DNA from: Actinomycetota bacterium
GTDB lineage: Bacteria > Actinomycetota > Coriobacteriia > Anaerosomatales > JAHIQC01
NCBI GenBank assembly: GCA_018902765.1
Contig: JAHIQC010000015.1
Span: 1 to 8,701 of the forward strand
Direction of reading: 5' to 3'
DNA: 8,701 bases
Part shown: in pieces, positions 1-4,920 of the stretch
How the letters are laid out: each line of letters opens with the position of its first letter
Numbering within the stretch: position 1 is the first letter of the stretch
The notes under the pieces: generated by a model
What the model saw: only the letters and a program-made list of their open reading frames with translations
What the model was told of the DNA's origin: nothing
The model's database searches: none
Program-made: the position numbers and the translations under genes

Positions 1-1
1 C

Positions 2-565
2 GACCGTGCTCGGGAGCGCATCGAGAAGTATTCCGGCGGCATGAAGCGCCGCATCAACATCGCGGCGGGCATTCTCCACAAGCCCCGCGTACTGCTCATG
101 GATGAGCCGACGGTGGGTATCGATCCTCAGAGCCGCAATCACATTCTCGAGCAGGTCAAGAAGCTCAATGAGGCCGGCATGACGGTGCTCTATACAAGTC
201 ACTACATGGAGGAAGTCGAGTTCCTGTGCGATCGCGTGGCGATCGTCGATCACGGCCGGGTTATCGCGATGGGCACCATCGACGAGCTGCGCCGCTTGGT
301 GGGCGACGCGGACATCGTGCGCATCGGGGTGGACGAGACGCTCGGCGACGCGGCGCTTGACGCGGTGCGCGCAGTGCCGGGCGTGAACAAGGCCGAGCGC
401 ACGGACTCTGCGCTCGAGGTGCTGGCGGCTGACGGAGCCGCCGCGCTCGCCGGAATCGTGAGCGCACTGACCGATGCGGGCGAGAAGATACATTCTGCAG
501 AGGTCATTGAGCCGAACCTTGAGAGCGTCTTTCTGCACCTGACCGGCACGTCGCTTCGGGATTAG
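2..565 (+). CDS. ABC transporter ATP-binding subunit, C-terminal part (5' truncated by window edge)
   Basis: This is the ATP-hydrolysing subunit of an ABC-2 type exporter, acting on the cytoplasmic face of the membrane. The frame is open from base 2, so the Walker A half lies outside the window; 187 residues are visible. Numbered from base 2, the ABC signature YSGGMKRR is at residues 10-17, Walker B with catalytic Glu (LLMDEP) at 31-36, the D-loop just after it, and the H-loop His (YTSH) at residue 67. Residues from about 95 on resemble the C-terminal accessory domain (DUF4162-like) of DrrA/CcmA-type ATPases, ending in the typical PNLESVFLHLTG. The stop is 6 nt before the first permease gene, so it belongs to that operon. 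The substrate cannot be read from the sequence; drug or lipid efflux is usual for this family. The first ATG in this frame (base 41) lies inside the signature motif and is not the real start. Confidence 0.95.
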   Translation, partial: DRARERIEKYSGGMKRRINIAAGILHKPRVLLMDEPTVGIDPQSRNHILEQVKKLNEAGMTVLYTSHYMEEVEFLCDRVAIVDHGRVIAMGTIDELRRLVGDADIVRIGVDETLGDAALDAVRAVPGVNKAERTDSALEVLAADGAAALAGIVSALTDAGEKIHSAEVIEPNLESVFLHLTGTSLRD

Positions 566-571
566 TGGGCG

Positions 572-1810
572 ATGATGCCGAGACTTCTGACCATATCCCT
601 GAAAGACGTGAAGATCTGGCTTCGCGACCCGGCCGCGCTTGGAGTGCTGCTGGGTATGCCCGTCGTGCTCATTCTCATCTTAGGCTCGGCGTTCGGCGGG
701 CTCACCGGCGAAGGCAGCTACGTGGGCAAGGTCGCCATCGTGAACCTCGATACGGCGCAGGTGGCCGAGGGGCGAAACGACGTGGCTGGAGAGATCGTCG
801 TGATGCTGTCCGAGAACAAGGATATCTCCTCGTTGTTCGGCATCGACGTGCGCGATGACGCCAAGGCGGTGCGCGCCGAGGTCGAGCGCGGCGATCTTAT
901 CGCTGCGCTGGTCGTACCCGAGGGTTTCAACGCTGCGGTGAACGATGCGAAGCCTGTCGAGCTCGAAGTACTGAAGGATCCGGGCTCGGAACTCTCGGCG
1001 AACATCTGGGAGAGCATCGTGCGCTCCATCTCCATCGAGCTTTCCCGGGTCTCAGTCATCGCACAGACGGCAGGGACGGTCGCCGCGCAGCAAGGGGCTT
1101 CTCCCGAGGCTGTCGGAGCGATGGTGGGGGCGGCTATCCAGCAGGCCACGGCGCCAGGCGAGGTATCGCCGGTGACGGTCCAAGTGGCCAAGGCCGAGAA
1201 GCAGACCGATGACTTCAGCCCGCTCGACTATTTCTCAGTCTCGATGACATCGATGTTCCTGCTGTTCGGGGCGATGTTCGGCTCGTTCGCGTTTATCACC
1301 GAACGTCGCGAGCAGACCATGTCCCGACTACTTTCCACGCCTACCGCGCGTTCGAGCTTCGTTGGAGGCAAGATGCTCGGGATCATGCTTCTCGGACTGC
1401 TCCAGTTCGGCGTGCTGTATGCCTACACGAGCATGATGATGAAGGTGAACTGGGGCGCGAGCGTTGCCGGTACCTGGATGGTCGCCGCCGCCGAGCTCGC
1501 CGCAGCCACGGGACTCGCCGTGCTCATCGCATCGATCGCCAAGAGCGAACGCGGTGCCGGGGGTATCGGACCTCTTGTGATCCAGCTCATGGCGCTCACG
1601 GGCGGCGCATTCTTCCAGCTGTCGATCTTGCCGCAGTGGCTCCAGCCCATCAGACACATCTCCGTGATCGGCTGGGCATTGCAGGGTTTCCAGAAGGTGC
1701 AACTCGAGGGAGCGGGGCCATCGGACCTGCTGGTCGAGGTCGGTGCGCTCATGGCGTTCGCCATCGTCTTCTTTGGCATTGGCGTTTGGCGATTGAGGGA
1801 TGACCGATGA
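572..1810 (+). CDS. ABC-2 type transporter permease, first subunit
   Basis: Membrane subunit of the exporter, 412 residues, of the ABC2_membrane/YhgE-like type. It has one hydrophobic helix near the N-terminus (about residues 22-43), a large extracytoplasmic domain (about 44-218), and a C-terminal set of helices (about 222-245, 264-290, 300-322, 331-351 and 388-407). The cytoplasmic loop ERREQTMSRLLSTPTAR (244-260) is the conserved segment between helices 2 and 3 that contacts the ATPase. Two ATG codons stand in tandem (572 and 575) and neither has a clear Shine-Dalgarno sequence. Translation probably depends on coupling to the ATPase gene, which stops 6 nt upstream. The 3' end overlaps the second permease by ATGA. 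The topology is that of drug/lipid exporters such as DrrB or YbhR; the substrate is unknown. Confidence 0.93.
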   Translation: MMPRLLTISLKDVKIWLRDPAALGVLLGMPVVLILILGSAFGGLTGEGSYVGKVAIVNLDTAQVAEGRNDVAGEIVVMLSENKDISSLFGIDVRDDAKAVRAEVERGDLIAALVVPEGFNAAVNDAKPVELEVLKDPGSELSANIWESIVRSISIELSRVSVIAQTAGTVAAQQGASPEAVGAMVGAAIQQATAPGEVSPVTVQVAKAEKQTDDFSPLDYFSVSMTSMFLLFGAMFGSFAFITERREQTMSRLLSTPTARSSFVGGKMLGIMLLGLLQFGVLYAYTSMMMKVNWGASVAGTWMVAAAELAAATGLAVLIASIAKSERGAGGIGPLVIQLMALTGGAFFQLSILPQWLQPIRHISVIGWALQGFQKVQLEGAGPSDLLVEVGALMAFAIVFFGIGVWRLRDDR

Positions 1811-3087
1811 GACGCATGTTGGCCATGTTGCGGGTATCCGGGATCCAGATCCTGCGTGATCGCAGCGAACTGATAAGCATCGTCGTACTACCACTCGTGC
1901 TCACGTATGTGTTCGGCGTGGCGTTCGGAGCACAAGGTGCGGATCGACCGATCGCCGTGCTGTGGCTCGAGGGTGATACGAGTGCCTACGCGTCGCAGAT
2001 TCGAGAGCTTGTGGATACCGAGGCTGCGGTCGAGGTTGTCGAGGTCACACGAGCCGAGGCCGACAAGAAGTTCGCTGACGGCGACGCGACCATCGCGGTT
2101 CGTGTCCCCAAGGGCTTCGGCGCGGCGATTGAGGCAGGCGATGCGGCGACAGTCGATGTCGAGCAGGCCCCGGGATCGACGGGTGGCACCGTGGCGCTTG
2201 AGGTCGTGCAAGGTGCCGTAGCGCGAGTGAGTGCTGACGTGCAGGCTGCGCGGATGACCGCGCAGGTGTGGCCCAAGCAGCTACCTTCGGGTCCGAGTGA
2301 CTACATACTGTCCACGCCGGCGAACCGGCATCCGATCGGGCGGCCCGGCCTGCCGCCGGTGCGACAGTTGGGCGATCTGCCGCCGTTTGATGATCTCTAC
2401 AACACGGCCGATTCCTTCTGGGAACCGGATCCGCCGATAGGCGTGAATGGCAAGGCGGTCGCGGCCTCAGACGTGCGCGGCGACAACGTGTTGGCCGCGA
2501 GCAACACTCAGTACTCGGTCGGCTTCACGATCATGTTCGTGCTGTTCATGGCGTTTGGGTCGGCCGGTGGCATCCTTGAGGAGCGCGAACAGGGGACGCT
2601 TCGACGGCTGCTTGTCACCCCGTCGACTCGCGCCCATATTGTGGGCGGCAAGTTGCTTGGGGTCATCGGGACTTCGTCCTTTGAGGCGATGATCCTTGTG
2701 GGCTTGGGCGCGCTTGCCTTCGGCGTGCCGTGGGGGCGCGATCCGCTTGCGCTGCTGCTGGTGCTTGGCTCATACATCCTGGCGAGCGCGGGACTCGCGG
2801 TGTTCGTGACCTCGATCGTGCGGACTCGTTCGCAGCTGTCCGCGATCGGCCCGGTTGCGTCCACGGGTTTGGCCATGATCGGCGGCTGCTACTGGCCCAT
2901 CGAAATCACGCCGACGTTCATGCAAAACCTCGCGAAGTTCACTCCGACCGGGTGGGCGATGTCGGGGCTTCTCGATGTCGTCGCGCGCGGCCAGGGGCTG
3001 GAGGCCGCGTGGCTACCGGCTGGTGTTCTTCTCGGCATGGCCGTGGTCGCTTTCGGCGCCGGACTGTTCTTCCTCAAGATCGAGTAG
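1807..3087 (+). CDS. ABC-2 type transporter permease, second subunit
   Basis: Second, non-identical membrane subunit of the same exporter, 426 residues. The start ATG overlaps the stop of the preceding gene (ATGA), and a GAGGGA Shine-Dalgarno at 1795-1800 lies 6 nt upstream, so the start is well supported. Layout: helix 1 at about residues 21-42, an extracytoplasmic domain at about 43-235, then helices at about 236-255, 282-306, 315-336, 345-366 and 403-423. The cytoplasmic loop EEREQGTLRRLLVTPSTR (258-275) matches the ATPase-contact loop of the first permease. Residues 156-212 form an unusual proline-rich linker, including GRPGLPPVRQL and WEPDPPIG, absent from the first subunit. One ATPase and two permeases suggest two ATPase copies with a permease heterodimer; this is inference. 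No clear terminator follows. Confidence 0.93.
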   Translation: MRRMLAMLRVSGIQILRDRSELISIVVLPLVLTYVFGVAFGAQGADRPIAVLWLEGDTSAYASQIRELVDTEAAVEVVEVTRAEADKKFADGDATIAVRVPKGFGAAIEAGDAATVDVEQAPGSTGGTVALEVVQGAVARVSADVQAARMTAQVWPKQLPSGPSDYILSTPANRHPIGRPGLPPVRQLGDLPPFDDLYNTADSFWEPDPPIGVNGKAVAASDVRGDNVLAASNTQYSVGFTIMFVLFMAFGSAGGILEEREQGTLRRLLVTPSTRAHIVGGKLLGVIGTSSFEAMILVGLGALAFGVPWGRDPLALLLVLGSYILASAGLAVFVTSIVRTRSQLSAIGPVASTGLAMIGGCYWPIEITPTFMQNLAKFTPTGWAMSGLLDVVARGQGLEAAWLPAGVLLGMAVVAFGAGLFFLKIE

Positions 3088-3178
3088 TGCCGAGTACTGA
3101 CAAGGGGCCATAGCAACCTCTCGGTAACACGACGCGAATCGGATGGTAGCGCCAGACAGGATTCGCTATCCTCGGTAT
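3088..3178 (+). promoter_or_regulatory. Intergenic region with likely promoter of the EamA transporter gene
   Basis: This 91-bp gap separates the ABC operon from the transporter gene. TATCCT at 3167-3172 resembles a -10 hexamer and ends 6 nt before the ATG at 3179, the spacing expected if transcription starts on the A of the start codon (leaderless mRNA). There is no Shine-Dalgarno sequence before 3179. No good -35 hexamer is seen 16-18 bp upstream. A 7-bp perfect inverted repeat, GCGAATC (3134-3140) and GATTCGC (3160-3166), abuts the -10 element and could be an operator, though a repeat this short can arise by chance. No U-tract terminator for the ABC operon is visible. Confidence 0.35.
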
Positions 3179-4147
3179 ATGACTTCTTCTTCCAACAGCC
3201 CTGAAGCGCGTCCTTGGCGTTCCGACCCGCGCGTGTGGGTCTCGATCGTCGTGGCGCTGCTCCTGTGGGCGGCGGCGTTCGCAGGCATTCGCGCTGGATT
3301 GCGTTCCTATGGCCCAGGCCAGGTCGCGCTCCTGCGCTTCGCCACGGCCTCGGCGGTACTCGCTCTGTATGCAATCGTGACCCGTATGCGCTTGCCCGAT
3401 CGCAAAGACCTGCCTGTCATCATGCTCGCGGGCGTTCTCGGCATCACCGTCTACCACGTCGCGCTGAACTTCGGCGAGCAGACGGTGACCGCCGGAGCCG
3501 CTGCGCTGCTCATCTCGACCAGCCCGATCTTCACTGCGATCTTCTCCGCGGCTTTTCTCAAGGAGAAAGTCACCCTGTGGGGCTGGGGAGGAATCGCGAT
3601 CTCCTTTGCCGGTGTGGCGCTCATAACCCTGGGAGAAGGCAACGGTATGGAGCTCGAGTTCGGCGCGATCATCATCCTGATCGCGGCGCTCGCCGCATCC
3701 GCGTACATGATCGTTGGTAAGCGCCCACTGAGGCGTTACTCCGCCCTCCAGTTCACGACCTACATGATCTGGGCCGGCACGGTCCCACTTCTGGTGTTCG
3801 CCCCGGGTCTCATCACGCAGATGCAGGTGGCTGAGCCCGCGTCGACCTGGGCCGTGTTGTTCCTCGGCGTGTTCCCTGGCGCTCTCAGCTACGTCCTGTG
3901 GTCCTATGCACTGTCGCGGATGCCCGCAAGTGTGCTCGCGACGTTCCTGTACGCGCAGCCTGCCAACGCGACTCTCGTGGCGTGGGCGTGGTTGGGCGAG
4001 CTGCCCTCGAGCCTGGCCATCATCGGCGGCGTCATCTCGCTGGCCGGAGTGGTCGTCGTGAACTCGCGAGGCGTCAAGGAGACGGGCACGTCCGCGCCCC
4101 TGATCGAGCCTGCGCTAGCCGACGAATCGGGCGCAGCGCGACTCTAA
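3179..4147 (+). CDS. EamA family (drug/metabolite transporter superfamily) membrane transporter
   Basis: Inner-membrane transporter of 322 residues with about ten hydrophobic helices arranged as two EamA repeats, roughly residues 20-152 and 160-297. Typical family features are the opening helix with LLLWAAAFAGIRAG (27-40), the arginine after GPGQVALLR (45-53), the repeat-1 segment LISTSPIFTAIFSAAFLKEK (111-130), and its repeat-2 counterpart YAQPANATLVAWAWLGE (258-274). Members export or import amino acids, metabolites or drugs; the substrate cannot be assigned here. An in-frame ATG at 3143 would add 12 polar residues, but it has no better ribosome site and lies upstream of the likely -10 element at 3167, so I prefer 3179. 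The gene stands alone on the + strand and converges on the acylphosphatase gene with 19 nt between stops. Confidence 0.9.
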   Translation: MTSSSNSPEARPWRSDPRVWVSIVVALLLWAAAFAGIRAGLRSYGPGQVALLRFATASAVLALYAIVTRMRLPDRKDLPVIMLAGVLGITVYHVALNFGEQTVTAGAAALLISTSPIFTAIFSAAFLKEKVTLWGWGGIAISFAGVALITLGEGNGMELEFGAIIILIAALAASAYMIVGKRPLRRYSALQFTTYMIWAGTVPLLVFAPGLITQMQVAEPASTWAVLFLGVFPGALSYVLWSYALSRMPASVLATFLYAQPANATLVAWAWLGELPSSLAIIGGVISLAGVVVVNSRGVKETGTSAPLIEPALADESGAARL

Positions 4148-4166
4148 GCGCAACACCTATTGCAGC

Positions 4167-4445
4167 TCAGCCGGTGATGTTGAATCCGATCTCGCCTTTC
4201 GGCTCCTCGTCAATGACCTCGATGTGCTCGACGCTCGCTCGATCAGGCCCGTGGCCAGCCCACTCGACCGCCATGTCGACGAGGTCATGGGCACCCTCGA
4301 ACACGGCCTCCACGCTTCCATCCGGTCGGTTGCGGATCCAGCCGCAGATTCCGAGCGAGGTCGCTTCACGCGCCGCGCTCTGGCGAAACCACACTCCCTG
4401 GACTTTTCCACTCACAATGACGCGTTTGCGAACCACTGGAACCAT
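4167..4445 (-). CDS. acyP: Acylphosphatase
   Basis: Small cytoplasmic enzyme hydrolysing carboxyl-phosphate bonds of acylphosphates to carboxylate and phosphate. The 92-residue length is the usual acylphosphatase size. The phosphate-binding signature GKVQGVWFR is at residues 13-21 with catalytic Arg21. The second signature GWIRNRPDGSVEAVFEG (35-51) carries catalytic Asn39; its third position is Ile where the classical pattern has Ala, Val or Cys. The end GFNITG also fits. The frame is open 38 codons further upstream, but the ATG at 4445 is chosen because GAGGAG (CTCCTC on the + strand, 4455-4460) sits 9 nt before it and because the longer version would read across the divergent promoter and into the tautomerase gene. 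It diverges from the tautomerase gene and converges on the EamA gene. Its physiological substrate is unknown. Confidence 0.95.
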   Translation of the reverse strand: MVPVVRKRVIVSGKVQGVWFRQSAAREATSLGICGWIRNRPDGSVEAVFEGAHDLVDMAVEWAGHGPDRASVEHIEVIDEEPKGEIGFNITG

Positions 4446-4518
4446 GCGACGGTTCTCCTCGGCGGTGAAGGTTGTTTTCCGATGGGTATACTGCCCATAC
4501 CCGAGACAGGAGTCACTT
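4446..4518. promoter_or_regulatory. Divergent promoter region with nested inverted repeats (acylphosphatase / tautomerase)
   Basis: This 73-bp spacer must serve both genes. On the + strand TATACT (4487-4492) resembles a -10 hexamer and would give a leader of about 20 nt holding the AGGAG ribosome site (4508-4512). No good -35 hexamer is seen, so an activator may be needed. The -10 element lies inside two overlapping perfect inverted repeats, each with a 7-nt spacer: ATGGG (4482-4486) with CCCAT (4494-4498), and GGGTAT (4484-4489) with ATACCC (4497-4502). They cannot pair at the same time. Either could be an operator or a short leader hairpin. The minus-strand promoter is not clear; TATACC within the same palindrome is a possible -10. 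Confidence 0.4.
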
Positions 4519-4902
4519 ATGCCGATAGTGAGAATCGATATCCAGGCGGGCAAATCCACGGCCTACAAGCGGGCCATCCTTCATGGCGTCAGAACCGCAG
4601 TCACCAAGGCGCTGGGAGTCGGCGACGACCGCGTGACCCAGCGACTCATCGAGACCCCCGCCGAGGACATCGATTCGAGCGGTGTGCGCAGCGACCGACT
4701 CACGATCGTTGAGATCTCGATGCTGCCGGGCCGTGATGCAGACATGAAGCGAGGGCTCTACCGCGAGGTGGTGCGAGGACTGGGATTCGAGCCGGGTATC
4801 GCCGAACACGACATCATCGTGATCGTGAACGACCCTGCCGAGGAGAGCTTCTGCGTCGGGGGAGTCACGGCCGGAAAGAAGGTCGTGGATCCCGAGGAGT
4901 AG
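4519..4902 (+). CDS. Tautomerase superfamily protein (Tautomerase_2 / YusQ-like)
   Basis: Probable cytoplasmic enzyme of the 4-oxalocrotonate tautomerase/MIF superfamily, 127 residues. After removal of Met, the protein would begin with the N-terminal proline that acts as catalytic base in this superfamily (MPIVRIDI). Two beta-alpha-beta halves are visible: residues 2-46, and 61-105 starting LTIVEISMLPGRDADMKRGL, so it is a fused two-unit form rather than a 62-residue 4-OT monomer. The late SFCVGGV (110-116) resembles the SFG-G segment common in longer members. The ATG at 4519 has AGGAG (4508-4512) 6 nt upstream. The frame is open far upstream, but that part is antisense or out-of-frame sequence of neighbouring genes. 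The substrate is not predictable. It diverges from the acylphosphatase gene and converges on the protease gene. Confidence 0.88.
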   Translation: MPIVRIDIQAGKSTAYKRAILHGVRTAVTKALGVGDDRVTQRLIETPAEDIDSSGVRSDRLTIVEISMLPGRDADMKRGLYREVVRGLGFEPGIAEHDIIVIVNDPAEESFCVGGVTAGKKVVDPEE

Positions 4903-4920
4903 GCTTCGCTTCTGCCTACT
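4898..4920. terminator. Symmetric stem-loop shared by two convergent genes
   Basis: AGTAGGC (4898-4904) and GCCTACT (4914-4920) form a perfect 7-bp stem with a 9-nt loop. Because the arms are reverse complements, each strand reads AGTAGGC first. The TAG within it is the tautomerase stop (4900-4902) on the + strand and the protease stop (4916-4918) on the - strand. No T-tract follows on either side, so this is not a textbook intrinsic terminator. It may still limit read-through or protect 3' ends for both messages. Confidence 0.4.

Noticed and set aside
3088..3130. Terminator for the ABC operon, from CCGAG (3090-3094) with CTCGG (3119-3123).
   Set aside because: The stem is only 5 bp with a loop of 24 nt and no T-tract, so it is not convincing.
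3898..4518. Long upstream extension of the tautomerase reading frame.
   Set aside because: It runs out of frame through the EamA gene and antisense to the acylphosphatase gene; the catalytic proline requires the start at 4519.
4446..4559. Extended N-terminus of the acylphosphatase (start at 4559).
   Set aside because: It would overlap the tautomerase gene and its promoter, give a protein 38 residues longer than the family, and ignore the strong GAGGAG before 4445.
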